This document shows, one piece after another, positions 1 through 11,242 of a stretch of DNA of 64,000 bases. A program made the translations under genes and the position numbers. Below the pieces are notes generated by a model. The model did no database searches. It was not told where the DNA came from and was given only the letters and a program-made list of their open reading frames with translations. Position 1 is the first letter of the stretch, and each line of letters starts with the position of its first letter. Source of the stretch: Lichina pygmaea (Eukaryota; Ascomycota; Lichinomycetes; Lichinales; Lichinaceae); contig OY730169.1 of the NCBI GenBank assembly GCA_963422465.1, forward strand, positions 1,240,001 through 1,304,000. Direction: 5' to 3'.

Positions 1-3000
1 TCAGCTTAGTGCGTCTGCTCTCCTGTTGTCTTGTCCAGGGGTGTACAAGATCTTGAACTTGTGTTGCCCTAGGAGTTCAGCCCATCTGACTTGCTGTCTG
101 TTCAGCTTCTTGGTTGTTGTGAATGTTGTCAGATTCTTGTGGTCTGTGAGAACAGTGAGTTCAGAACTGCTTTCTGCGTACACTCTCCAGTGTTCAAGTG
201 CGTTGACAACTGCCAGTAGCTCTTTATTGTGGATATCATAGTTTTGTTCCGCTTGTGTTATTTTTTGTGAGTAGTAGGCAACTGGGTGCCACTTGCCGTC
301 TGCCTGTTGGCATAGACATGCTCCCACTGCCTGATCTGAAGCGTCCGTCTCGATTTGTGTTGGTTGGCCTGTCTTGAAGTTGAGGAGAACTGGTTCCTTG
401 GCGCAAGTGTCCTTGAGCTGTTAGAATACTTTTTGTTGTCTCTCTGTCCACCGGTACTCCACATCCTTCTTCGTGAGTTCTGTTAGTGGTGTTGCCATCT
501 GTGAGTAGTTCTTAATGAACTGTCGGTTGAAGTTGGCACATCCTAGGAAGGCTTGTACTTCCTTAACTAACATCGGTGTTGGCTATTGCTGAATCACTTT
601 GATTTTCTCAGAGTCAATCTTGATCCCTTCAATCCCTATAACATATCCAAGGAATTCAACTTCTGGTTTGTTGAACTTGCATTTCTTTGGGTTGAGCTTG
701 AGCCCTGCCTGTTGTAGGTATCGTAGAACATCCTTCACATGTTTGGTATGTTCCTGTTGCGTGTTCGAGTAGACAAGAATGTTGTCCAGGTAGGCGATAG
801 CTGTTTGGTCCAGGTGTGCTCTGATGACATTGTTGATCAATGCTTGACATGTTGCTGGTGTGTTTGTGAGTCTGAATGGCATAACCAGATACTTGTAGTG
901 TCTGTATCAGGTTCTGAAGGCTGTCTTCCATTCTTCTCCTTCTTTCATGTGTATCAGGTTGTATGCTCCTTTCAAGTCCAGCTTGGTAAAGATTGTAGCT
1001 TGGCTGATCCTGTCTTGCAATTTGTTCGCATTTGGTAACAGATATCAGTTCTTGATGGTAATGTTGTTGAGTTTCCTGTAATCCACACAAAGTTGAAGAC
1101 TTCCATCTTTCTTTGATGCAAATAGTATCGGGTATCCTGCTGGCGATTGAGATTCTTGAATGAAACCCTTTTTCAGGTTTTTCTCCAGGTACTCGCAAAG
1201 TACTTGGAGCTCTTTCTCTGATAACTGGTAAATTGGTCCAAATCCTGGCTCCATCCCTGGTTGCAACTTGATCTCATGATCCCAAGGTTGGTGCTTAGGC
1301 AACACTGCTGTTGTTGTCTCTTCCTGAAAGAGGTTATCATACCCAGGTCAGTACTCTTCAGGGATCTCCAGAGGGTTAACAACTTCCTCTCTCTTCATCT
1401 CTGACTGTTTGGCCACCTGGTTCCGGGGTGTGCCTGTCAAGGCAGACCTCTTCTCTTGAGAGTCGTCCTTTCTGTCGGTGAGGTTCCACTGAGGACTCCT
1501 TCCCTCATCTGTCTACGCCTTCTGCGGCTGGTAACAGGTCCGAGCTGTGTTGTTAGTGCAGTTCCTAAATGTGAGTACTCCTGTCTTCCAGTTAACAACT
1601 GGGTTGTGCTTCTTTAGCCAAGGCATCCCCAAATAGATATCCTGAGTGGCCAACTCAACAATATCAAGGTGGATCCTTTCAGCATGGTGTCCGGTAACCA
1701 TTTCCATTGGCTGTGTCTCATGGCAGACTAGCTCTGTCTGTCCATTTGCCATCGCGAGCTGATAGGGCTGCTGCTTGCGTCTCCTTCCAGTGCTGAGGGT
1801 ATTGTAAAGTTGTCTTGAGATGTAGTTTCCACTGGCTCCAGAGTCAACAAGTGCGTATGTCTGTACTGGCGTGTTGGCGTGTAGTGACACAGGCAATCGC
1901 AGGTGCTTTGTGTTGCTAGGGGTCATGTTGTTGAGCTCCCGATGTCACCCCTTGACAAGGGAGTTCAGTCTTTTCCTGATCAAAGTGTCTTACCACTGAC
2001 TGGGCAATGGGTCCAGCTATTCCCATCAGTTCTGAGGAATCTGTTCATGAATTTGTCTTGCTGATGCTTGTCACATCCAGGCTTGAGGCAGTACTGCCAA
2101 TTGTCAACGTAGCAGTTGTAGTTGTTGCCTTGCTGTAGGAACATGAGGTGTTTGTGCTAATTATGTGTGTGCCCGGGGAATACAGTGTGTTGGCGTTTGT
2201 CTCAAAGATAGATCTCACACGCATCCTTCTTGCAATTGACCCAATGCTTGTGGCAGGTGGCGTGGTAGGGTGAATGTCCTCTGTACCTTTGTAGTTGTTT
2301 GTGGTAGGTGCAGTAGTGCTTTGTGCAAAACCTCCACTGTAGTTCGCTGTGCTGTAGATTTCGTGGGTCTATGCTGTAAGCATAGCTTCCTCGTGGTATT
2401 TCTTCTTTGATAGACGCGGGTTTGTCTCGGTCCCCATCAGAGGTGGTTAAGGGCTCCTGTCCCTTATCCTGACCTGTCTGTTCTGGTAGGTCCTTGCCTC
2501 CTGATGTTGCCAGTTGGTGGGCTGCTTCCAATGTCTGATCGTAGTTGTCCTATTGTTCGAGGGATAGCTGAGCCTCTCCTGGTGGGTCCTCTGGCTTGAT
2601 GACATTCCAGTCTCTGTCAAGCGTATTAAGTTGCTGTCAGTGCACCTTGTTCTTTGAACGACAGTCTTTCGCCATGTGGCCTAGCTTGCCACAGGCATAG
2701 CACTTCAGTGCTTTCCTCTTTTTGTTGTTCCTTCCCTTTGTGAACCTTCCCTTGTGGTGGACTGCATCCAGTTCCATGGGTGCATTGCCATATGGGTCAT
2801 GTGGCGGTGCCTTGTTAGGCGGCTTGTAGTGGTTGCTCACATGCCATGCGGGGTGGCTGTATCCTCCGTCATGGTGTTTCTCCATCACTCGCTCGAATAG
2901 CTTGTCATCGATGTTGATTGCTTGTGCGATGAGTTCATCCAGTGTGTCGACTGCTTGTCCGTCGAAGGTGATTTCATCCTTCACGTTTTCCTTGAGTCCA

Positions 3001-3745
3001 CGTCAGTACATGACCATCAGGGTGTTGTTGTCCCAGTCAGTCAGTACTGAGTATTGTTTGAACTGCGTGGTGTACTCTGCGGCTGAGCGTTGTTGTTTGA
3101 TGTGCTGGATCATTCGTATAGCCACTTTGTCTTTGTTAGATAGTCCAAGGATCCTTTTGATCTTGTCCTTGAATCATGTCTATTTCGTCATCCATTCTGT
3201 TGTGCCATCGTGGTCTCCGTTTCCTGAGAGATGTTTGTTGACGTAGGGCTTGATCCATCAATAAGTATTGCCTCTCATGTAAGTGGTTGCGAAGAGGGGC
3301 CACTTGTCCTTAGGCAGCTTTGTCTCTGGTTGGAATTGAAAGTAGACTTGGAGTTGCATGAGCCAGTCATCAACCTTGTTCCTTTCACCGTAGAACAGGT
3401 CTGGCTTGGCGACACTAATCTTTCCATCTGGGAAGTTGGGGTTGGTTGCTCCTGAGGTACTCATCCTTGAGGGTCTTCAAAGTGTTGCAGTCTGTACCGT
3501 ACCATCCTATCTGAGTATAGGATTAGGGCGAGAGGTGGAAGGCGGGTTGGTTCTCGCAGGAGAGGAGTGTCAAGGAGTGCGAAGGAGTTTGGTGGAATGT
3601 GGTGGTGGTGACACCTGATCAACGGCTTCGTACAAAAGGATTGTATTGAAGTAGATCTAGTTGTCTGGATCACAACATGAGTTGAAGACGATCGTTCCAT
3701 AGGGGAACTATCGCCAGACTATATAGTGCCCAGTTCGTGAGCAGA

Positions 3746-3895
3746 GTGAGCTCTGCTCACTTTGCTCACTTTTCATGCACGCTGCAGTGAGCTGGGTGAG
3801 CTCTGCTCACTTTGCTCACTTTTCATGCACGCTGCGGCGAGCTGGGTGAGCTCTGCTCACTTTGCTCACTTGTTCGTGCATATGCATGCTGCGGC
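3746..3895. repeat. three 50-bp tandem repeats inside the LTR
   Basis: Three copies of a 50-bp unit start at 3746, 3796 and 3846. Each begins GTGAGCTCTGCTCACTTTGC and contains GCTCACTTTGCTCACTT and a GCACGCTGC block. The last copy diverges slightly. Such repeats are common in LTR U3 regions; a regulatory role is only inference. Confidence 0.85.
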
Positions 3896-4009
3896 GAGCA
3901 CCCCCTGGTTTGTCTCACCGGTCACGTGACCGGTTCCCGTGTCACGCTGTCTGGTACTTCCGTCCAGTATCCTGTCTGCTGCTTTCTGTGAGTATATAAA
4001 GACTGTGTT

Positions 4010-4449
4010 GGGGCGGCATGGTGTAGCGGGAAGCTGGTGAGAGTTTCCCACTACGTGGCACCCATGACCCGGAACTAGTGGTGTCAGGCCTGGAGAACCT
4101 GACTAAACTAGTCGTCAGTTCGAATCTGACCCACCCCACATTCTGCCACAAAAACCCCCGAGATTCATAGAACTTGTCTAAGATGTACTCCTCGCAAGAT
4201 GTATGAAAACCCTCAAGAAATAGCTCACCCAATATCCGTCAAGATCCACAAAACCCTCATTACTGTGGTTTTCCTATTTCCCCTACGGGGTTTGGGGTTT
4301 TTCCACAGTACGTACACTACAAACCACGGGGTGTACGGTAAATGCGTGAGGTCCCCGAGTCAAGTCTACCAGAGACAAAAATCCTTCAAGAAGTTCTGCA
4401 TGGCTTAACAGCCGAATCAGTGTAAGAATCAAATCAAAATCAAAAAAAA
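4010..4449 (+). mobile_element. tRNA-derived SINE with LINE-type tail, inserted in the Gypsy LTR
   Basis: A 440-bp insertion is flanked by a perfect 14-bp target duplication, ATAAAGACTGTGTT, at 3996-4009 and 4450-4463. Its head (about 4010-4139) looks like a tRNA: a GGGGCGG 5' strand faces CCACCCC, and a perfect T-arm GTCAG-TTCGAAT-CTGAC holds a B-box-like GTTCGAATC. The middle is too long for a working tRNA, so this is a derivative and not a gene. The body (about 4140-4400) is unrecognised. The last about 50 bases (GTTCTGCATGGC... AATCAGTGTAAGAAT plus an A-rich tail) nearly match the 3' end of the LINE copies at 13.1 and 19.0 kb. That match implies the LINE reverse transcriptase mobilised it. 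Pol III transcription from the A and B boxes is expected from the family. Confidence 0.9.
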
Positions 4450-4480
4450 ATAAAGACTGTGTTCCTCCTGGGTCGTAACA

Positions 4481-6238
4481 TCACCCAACACTTGGTTGAG
4501 TGACCAAGCACCCTCTTGACAAAAAGTTGAATAACTCAATAGATATTTGTTGGAATCATCTCAAATTTGGATATGTGATAGAGCAGCATATATAGAAGAG
4601 ATATTGAGTAATAGAAATCTAGTGTACAAAACATGATGGCTTCTTCATAACCCAGCCACATGAAGTCAGTTTGAGACTGTCTTTCCTGGAGCTCAACTTA
4701 TCTCTGTCATCTTCAACAACAGGACCTTCCTGGCTTGGTGGAAATGATTCCTTGATAGGCCCTGGATATCTCTGAACCTTCTCTTTCTCTGCAGTCTGTG
4801 TACTATAGTTAATTACATAACACTTGGTATCACTCAACACTCAGTTGGTGACTACCTTGATAAAAACTTGAATATCACAACAAATCTTTGTCAGAATAGT
4901 CTCAGACTTGAATATGTGGTGGATGAGAATATATAAAAAAGATAGGGAGTATTAGAAGTCTAGTGTACACAGGATGATAGCTTGCTCAAGACTTGGTCAT
5001 GTGAAGTCAGTTTTAGAGCTTCCTTTTCTGAATTCTACTTTTTTCCAGTATTTTTAATAAGACAGGTCTTATTACTTGGTGGAAAAGAGTTCTTAATAGT
5101 AGCTGAGCTTTCCTGAACCTTCTGTTCTTCCCCTATCTGATCATTGGATTGCTTAACTATGTACAACCAGAGTCACAAACTGCCAACTTTAACTTGGGTG
5201 ATTGGAGGTGTTACTGACTATTCAGGATAAATCAGAGTACTGGTCTTGTTGTTTGTTGTAGTCAGGCTACTCCTGAGAGTGGCTATCTATATAGCTACTA
5301 CTCTCTTGCTAGGTAGAAACCATTGTTAATACAATAGTTGATCACACATCTTCTCCTGCATGGTGAATACTATCAGAGCAAAAACTTGTAACTGACATCA
5401 TATCCTTCAAGTAGATTAAGTTATTTTCCTTGTCACTTCTTCTTCTCCAAGTTCCTGGAAGTATTTTTCTGTTAAAGAGATGAAAAAACTAATATCAAGA
5501 GGTTGATTGATTGATCAGCTCGAGATCTCTCAAGCCAAGCTATCCATCTACCAAATATAGTGCCTTCCTGGCCTGGCCTGTCCAAAGTGGCAGGTGGCGG
5601 GTGGCAGGTGGTCTCTGAAAATCTCTTGGGTGAAGAGGTATGTGCACATCACACTAGGCATGCCCCATAGCAATAGTGTTTGAAAAATCAACAAAATTTG
5701 GTCTATTATTCACGAATAAGACTAAAGAGAATGATACAAGCTTGGAAAAAGCTTTCATATAAGTTATAGACTTAGCTAGTTGTGTTCCTTATCAATAGGC
5801 TTTGATGGTAGGAAAAAGTGCATAGTAACAAGTGCAAGAAAAGAAGACAGAAAAGTAAGTAAAAAAGATAGCTAATAGAGAAGTCAAGAAGTGATTAGAA
5901 GGAGAAAGACAAGTTCAGAAGGCTGAAAGGTCTATGAAAGAATCTTTCCCACCAGCCAAAAAGGCTTCTCCCAACGTTGGTGACAGCAACAAGGGGTGGG
6001 AAGATGACAAGGTCCTGAACATGTATTTACATTATCACGTCACAAAGAAGCTATCATACTCCGTATACTAGAATTCCGCTGCTCAACATCTTTTCTATAT
6101 ATACTACTCTATCTCATATCCAAATTTGAGATGATTCTGACTGCTGGTTGTCGAGTTATTTCCAAAATTGTCGAGGGGGTCCTCGGTGGGTTAAGTGAGC
6201 GTTGACTGATATCGAGCGTCACGTGATCGGGTACGGTA
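4481..6238. mobile_element. degenerate long-TIR DNA elements, apparently nested
   Basis: AT-rich sequence whose ends are inverted relative to each other. The left part (about 4550-4630: TTGGAATCATCTCAAATTTG, then an AGAGATATTGAGTAATAGA block) reappears inverted at about 6060-6140. The right terminus, GTGATCGGGTACGGTA (6223-6238), equals the terminus of the intact-looking element at 29022-29771. A second left-end-like stretch at about 4815-4980 suggests two related copies, one inside or beside the other. No long reading frame survives. The only open stretch (4840-4619, minus) is short and unrecognised. Gypsy copy 1 appears to have landed at or near the left terminus. Confidence 0.65.
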
Positions 6239-7154
6239 AAGGCTGTAGAACTGTACCGTGGAGCTGTCGAGCCATGGAGCTGTCGAGCTATAGAACTACG
6301 TATAGAACTCCAGGGCTGTCGAGCCGTAGAGCTAGAGACCGGTCGAGCTGTCAATCGGCCAGTTCATCAGCCGTATCGATCCGTCAACCCGTCCAAGGGT
6401 CAGTCCGTCCGTCCGTCCGTCCGTCCATCGGTCCATCGGTCCATCATCAATCTGTTAGGATTGCAACACTGCCAAGGTCCAATCTCGGGAAGGACACGGC
6501 GGGCTGCAGAATAGAGGCTGAATAGGGAACTGAACAGGGGTTGAATTCGTGTATGTAGCCAGTGCTTTTTCCCTAAAGAAATTGATAACGGCTCTTCCCT
6601 GCCTCCCAGCTCCAACACAATCCATCAACACCAACAGCCCGTCAATCCGTCAACCCATCAGTCCGTCAATCCGTAGAGCCAACCAACAAAACAAACACTG
6701 ATATAACGGATATATCCCTACCGTACGGTACCGTATCCCTTGAAGACCAACTCTACAAAAGAACATGTCCTCCCCCATTACTCCCCCTTTCTCCCCCCAC
6801 TCTCCACCCCCAGGGCACAGATGAGTAAGTGTACAGTACGATAGTCGAGAGTAACGATATGCAAAGGGCTTGCTGCCATGGTATTTCCAGCTAGCTGTCC
6901 GTCCTCGTATGACGCCCTTTCCGTGTACCGTACCGCCGGCCACTGCTGCTCGTTCCCCTCCACTGCTGCTGCTCGTCTCCCTCCACTGCTGCTAAGAATG
7001 CTGCTCGTCCGTGCCCGTCTACCCAATCGTGTTCTCCGTCCGCATATCTTTAGGTCTCATGACGTTCGCTCGCTCGCTCGCTCGCTCAGCGATCCTGATG
7101 AAGGATAGATCGATCGCCCGCCCGCCCACCACCACCATGACGATAAGACGAAGC
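6239..7154. other. gene-free spacer with simple repeats
   Basis: No gene is supported here. It holds many GTCGAGC and GAGCTGTCGAG words (6255-6350), a GTCCGTCC/ATCGGTCC microsatellite (about 6400-6445), repeated GTCAATCCGTCAACCC words (about 6635-6675), a CTGCTGCTCGTCTCC duplication (about 6945-6990) and a CGCTCGCTCGCTCGCTCG tract (about 7066-7084). It is the likely 3' flank of the F-box gene. Confidence 0.7.
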
Positions 7155-9167
7155 CTACCACTGTCCATTCTCGAATCGTCCGTCGACCTTCTTCGGACCC
7201 GGTACCTTGGCCCACCTGAGTCTCCTCTCCGGGATGGTCGTAGACCCCTCCGGGAGCTTGCCGGTCCGGATCAGCCGCTGGAGCTCCTTTTTGTATTCCC
7301 TCTCCCTGTGCAGTTGTTCCCACGTCTTATCCTCGCTCTCCGGCAGCGGCTTCGCGGTGCGGGCCGCCTGGACCAGCGCCTCGAGGTTCGGCTGCGCCCT
7401 GACCCATCCGTGCGCCATGTTCGACTGATCCACGAGAGACCTGTCTTCGTTGAGCGTGTGCTGGTCCGCGTCCATGAGTCGGCAGCCCCAACAGGAGAGG
7501 TAGTCGTCGTCGTCGCTTCTGCCGAGCTTGAGCTTCGGGAAGAAGCAGCCTGGGATCGGGCCGCACGTGTAGCAATCGAACATCTGAACGTCGCTCGATC
7601 TCGAATCGAGGTACTCGCGCTCGGTCTTCATGAAGGCGATGCAACGCACGATCTCTGGCGTAAACTCCCTCCGCTCCATCGGCCTGATCCAAGAGTGCGG
7701 TGGCATGCGACCCTTGCTCTTCAAGAACGCTTCGAACGCGGTGCCGGGTCCCAACAGCCGAGCGTCTTGCGCGCGCGCCTCGGGGAGGATCCGGTAGAGC
7801 ATGGCCGTCGTCTCCAGCATCCGCTTGGTCTGTCGATTGGGGTTCCCGTTGAAGTTTGGCCAAAAGTCCAGCTGGACGGCACGCTCTCGTCGCGGCACCC
7901 TGATGCTGTAGAGCAGCCAAGGGATCCGGCTGACCGTGAGAAACTGGCAGCGAAAGACGCCTGATCCCAAGCAGTCAGCGGTGGAACACACATCTTTCAT
8001 CTCCGGCCTGTGGCGGAATCCCTTACCCAGGTATTCGAGGTTCGGCAGCGACGGCGCGACGTGCTCGACGAGTTCAGCTGTCAGGCAGCTGACGTTCCAG
8101 AACTCCAAATGCCTGATGTGGTCGCCCATGTTGTAGAACGAGACGACGAGCTGGTTGAGCATGGTGACCTGCCGACCGCGGCGCCGGCCGCTCTCGTCCA
8201 ACTCGTCCTCGACGACGACGGTGACGGCGTGCTTGCCCAAGGGGTTGGCCGTCCGGCCCAGCGCCCGCTTCTCTCCCGTTTCGCATCCGGCAAAGTCGCC
8301 CGAGGGCATGCGCCACTCGGTGCGGACGACGGAGAGCACGTTGGCCGCCTCCTTGCACGTGCGGGCAAAGTTGGCCCGGTCTTGCGCGGTCAGGTCCAAG
8401 AAGATGCCCATCCACAGCTCGACGGGGAGCTTCAGCTGGGACGTGCCGGACTTGGCCAGCTTGGCCCTGGCACGAGCGGCGCGACTACGTCTGGCCTCGA
8501 GCTCGGCAGCCCGGACGCGTTCCTTCTCGGCCTCCTGGGCCCGTTCTCTGGTGAGCTCCTCCTCGTACTCCCTCTGAGCGGCCTCTGCGCGCAGTTTGTC
8601 CTGGTGAGCCCACATGAGGCGCGTGGCGTCCATCGTGGGCGGGAAGGCCGACTCGTCGACCTCGGCCGGCTTCCATTGACCGGTCGCGGACGGAGCACCT
8701 TTACGGTCGTCCGCACTGCCAAGAGCCGGGAAATGCTCGGCCGGGAGCGCGTCGGGCGACCTGTCGCTGTGCGACACGGTCGTAGGGGCCCAAGCCCCTG
8801 GGGTGGCCGGCCCTGCGACGACCTTTGCCCACGATGATGTGGGCGCCGCCTCGGACGCCTCGGCGGCGGTGCCGCGGGGAGTGCTCGCCGGCAGGGGAGT
8901 TTGAGCCGGTCGACCCTCGGTGAGCGGGGCCCACCTCTTCGTCCTGGCGCCTCGTCCGTCGGACTTGCGCCTGCTCCCACTATGGGGAGCGGCCTCAGCA
9001 GACGCCGTGGCCGGGATCGCCATCGGCGGAGCCACGGGCAGACGGACCCGGATGCCGTCGAGCGGGTGCTCGACTGGTTGCCTCGACTGAGCAACGACCG
9101 GGAGGGGTGGTTGCTGCTCCTTGGCCATCGTGCGAGTATCAACGCTCGCAGCGTTGATCGTAGCCAC
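7155..9167 (-). CDS. F-box domain protein
   Basis: One uninterrupted 670-residue frame. The start at 9167 opens MATINAASVDTRTM; a second ATG at residue 14 is an alternative. The N-terminal 180 residues are Pro/Ala/Ser-rich and look disordered. Residues about 185-240 form a strongly charged Arg/Glu/Ala helix, likely a coiled coil. An F-box follows at about 242-285 (LPVELWMGIFLDLTAQDRAN, then FARTCKEAANVL). F-boxes bind Skp1 in SCF ubiquitin ligases, so the family role is substrate choice for ubiquitylation. The C-terminal half has no repeats I recognise, but it holds a Cys-rich patch near residue 535 (CYTCGPIPGCFF ... YLSCWGC) common in fungal F-box proteins of unknown target. Long open frames on the opposite strand are GC shadows. 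The substrate is unknown. Confidence 0.85.
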   Translation of the reverse strand: MATINAASVDTRTMAKEQQPPLPVVAQSRQPVEHPLDGIRVRLPVAPPMAIPATASAEAAPHSGSRRKSDGRGARTKRWAPLTEGRPAQTPLPASTPRGTAAEASEAAPTSSWAKVVAGPATPGAWAPTTVSHSDRSPDALPAEHFPALGSADDRKGAPSATGQWKPAEVDESAFPPTMDATRLMWAHQDKLRAEAAQREYEEELTRERAQEAEKERVRAAELEARRSRAARARAKLAKSGTSQLKLPVELWMGIFLDLTAQDRANFARTCKEAANVLSVVRTEWRMPSGDFAGCETGEKRALGRTANPLGKHAVTVVVEDELDESGRRRGRQVTMLNQLVVSFYNMGDHIRHLEFWNVSCLTAELVEHVAPSLPNLEYLGKGFRHRPEMKDVCSTADCLGSGVFRCQFLTVSRIPWLLYSIRVPRRERAVQLDFWPNFNGNPNRQTKRMLETTAMLYRILPEARAQDARLLGPGTAFEAFLKSKGRMPPHSWIRPMERREFTPEIVRCIAFMKTEREYLDSRSSDVQMFDCYTCGPIPGCFFPKLKLGRSDDDDYLSCWGCRLMDADQHTLNEDRSLVDQSNMAHGWVRAQPNLEALVQAARTAKPLPESEDKTWEQLHREREYKKELQRLIRTGKLPEGSTTIPERRLRWAKVPGPKKVDGRFENGQW

Positions 9168-11242
9168 GGTCGTGGCCCTAATGTGGCCCCTGGCTTCGAC
9201 TCAGACTCTTCTACTCCAAAAAAAAGTAGATGGAAGAATAGATTGAAGATGGAGGAGAAGATGTGCGGATGTTCAGTGACAGGCTGTAGAAGACCTGTAG
9301 CTGAGAAGAAAAAAGGTGAAGAAGGAAGAGAAAGGAAGAAGAAGGAAAAGGGGAAATGACAGGTTTATATAGATGTAGGGTGGCTGGGAGAATCACGAGT
9401 CGTTGAGAAGTGAGGGAGTTATTTGTGGGGGGGGAGTAGCAATATGAGATCGAATAGGGGTTAGACCGAGCCCAAGTTCAGGCAGAAACGGTCATGAGGA
9501 GGCTTTTATTCACGGAAATCCCCACCTTTTCTTCTTCATCTTCTCCCTACGCAGGATTAGCCCGCGAAGTTTGCTATGCAGCCTCACTTTCGGTGGCGTG
9601 TCATTGCTTACCCGGCGACCGGCTTATACCGGCGAGTCGACATGCTCATGCTCCGATCACATGTGTGTAGCGTTGACGCGGCGAGAGAACCCCTTCCTCG
9701 CATCGTCGTCAAGCAAGCCCGGTGGAGGAACTGGAAAAGGGGTAAAGAACAGGTGACTGCTTGACCGGTCGACGAGCCGCGCCTGCCACCAAAAGGACTC
9801 AACACAACGAGGCGAGAAGATATATATCTCTCAGACGGCCTTCGAGTACTACCACTCCTACACCACCACTAGCACTTTCGACGGCTAGTAACAGTGGTAG
9901 CAGCAGCAGGCAGGCAGGCCAGCAACAGAATAGCGACTCTCCGGATCCAGACGGACAAGAAGCCTCTTCCTCCGCCACAACGCTGGCAACCGCGGGCAGA
10001 CGTATTTCTTCCTGATCTGCTCGACCAGCCCGGCGGAACGCCAACGACCACGGACGATGAGGGACCTTGCCGGCCGGAGCTGGAGGACCCCCGCGAAGGC
10101 CGAAAGTCAATTCGCTACGGCCTGGCAGGGCTCCCTGCCGCTTCGATCAAGCCCGGACGACCCTCCTTATAAGTTTATCTGACCGAGTCGGTTCCTGAGC
10201 GACGGCTCAGCCCTGTGCGTCATCGGGATTTTAGCCTAGCCCGCACGGAGCACGAGCGTTTCTTATCACAACCGCCAAACCAGGTCGGGATGTTCCTCGT
10301 CGTTCGACGATTTGACTTTTCCCGCATCTTCTTCTTCACGGTGGAAGAAGCTTACCGCCACCGTACTTCGGACCTGATGGCGCTCCTCCAACCGAGTCGC
10401 TCGTATCGCGCGTGATGATGGTACGGATGATTGCCTCGCCGTGCTGGCCTACTGTACTTCAGTAGGTCCGGCGGCCGGCCCCGCCATCTGCCGTTACCGT
10501 AGTGCTAAAATGCTAATTGATGCAGGTGCGGCGCCAGAGCGGGTCGGCTGCCGGATGGATGCGCGATCGGGACACCTGGCCCAGCTTATATCGAGGCATC
10601 GTGCGTCTTCTCGTCGCCTGTTTCTGTGTCTGGAGGAGCAGTCCGTTTGGTGATGGAATCGTCGAGCACCCAAGAAGGTCAGTTACGGCTCGTGTTTCCC
10701 ACGGCGTTGGGCAAGAGTTTGTTCGTGGCGCTGACTACATCAGCATGCAGCACGCTGGGCGCGGCGATCGACAGACAGGGAGGATGGACTGTGATGGAGG
10801 GACAGCCAGGGATCGTGGCGAGCTTTAGTCGCTTCTCCTTGTGGCATCCTGGGAGTTCAATGGACTGGATGCGATGGGATTTGACACATGCCACATGGAC
10901 TTTTTGCCGATTTGAAGATTGATACATACGCCACGTATGTACTGCCAGGACCAACTGGCCGCTGCGATTGCAGGGAAAGGCTGTTTGACTCGTCGACATT
11001 CTGATTGGCAACATCACACGAGAGTCAGACGCGAGGATTGGGGAAATGGAGAAGGTATGGAGAGAAGAATGGAAAACAGATCGAGAGACGAATGCCGTCG
11101 AGAGCAAGACCAAAGGAACCCCCGACTGCAGCTCTTCAGAGGAGACGGAGAGAAAACAAACATCTTCGGACACTCGGACATCATCAGAAATACGCCTTGG
11201 ACCTTCCTTCCCGTTCTAACATGACAACGGCCCCTACCCGCG
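9168..11242. other. gene-free stretch
   Basis: Nothing convincing is coded here. Open frames up to 164 residues (for example 11173-10679 minus and 10626-10922 plus) have no family signature, no partner exon and no clear splice signals. The right part, next to position 11242, should hold the 3' UTR of the membrane-protein gene. A purine-rich run at about 9240-9360 is probably the 5' leader of the F-box gene. Confidence 0.6.

Larger units (their letters stand above)
1..4480 (-). mobile_element. Ty3/Gypsy LTR retrotransposon fossil (copy 1), cut by the window edge
   Basis: This is an LTR retroelement of the Ty3/Gypsy group on the minus strand. Reading leftwards from the LTR, its parts are gag (about 3464-2637) with a CCHC zinc knuckle (CYACGKLGHMAKDC), an aspartic protease (about 1926-1513, VDSGAS motif), reverse transcriptase (about 1305-583) and RNase H (about 327-1). 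Integrase and the other LTR would lie left of position 1. The LTR lies at about 3.7-4.48 kb; on the minus strand it begins TGTTACGACCC. The coding part is broken, with many breaks, so it is a fossil. It has the low CpG content of the other repeats here. A SINE sits inside the LTR and is therefore younger than this copy. The element is related to, but clearly a different family from, the Gypsy copy at 20.3-26.8 kb. Confidence 0.9.
3700..4480 (-). repeat. LTR of Gypsy copy 1 (inner border approximate)
   Basis: The outer end is placed at 4480, where the plus strand reads ...GGTCGTAACA. The inner border could not be fixed because the other LTR is outside the window. A TATA-like AGTATATAAAGACTG lies at about 3991 on the plus strand. 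The SINE at 4010-4449 splits the LTR. The gag leader reaches about 3700, so the LTR should begin near there. Confidence 0.6.

Noticed and set aside
4010-4140. tRNA gene
   Set aside because: The T-arm and acceptor-like ends are good, but the middle is far too long, no plausible anticodon arm was found, and the piece is the head of a 440-bp insertion with a 14-bp duplication. It is a SINE head.
7011-8837. long plus-strand frames opposite the F-box gene (317 and 275 residues)
   Set aside because: They are Arg/Leu-rich mirror frames of a GC-rich gene without domains; the minus-strand frame carries the F-box.
10626-11173. small genes on either strand in the 9.2-11.2 kb spacer
   Set aside because: Frames overlap each other on opposite strands, no splice partners and no motif; not enough support to call either.
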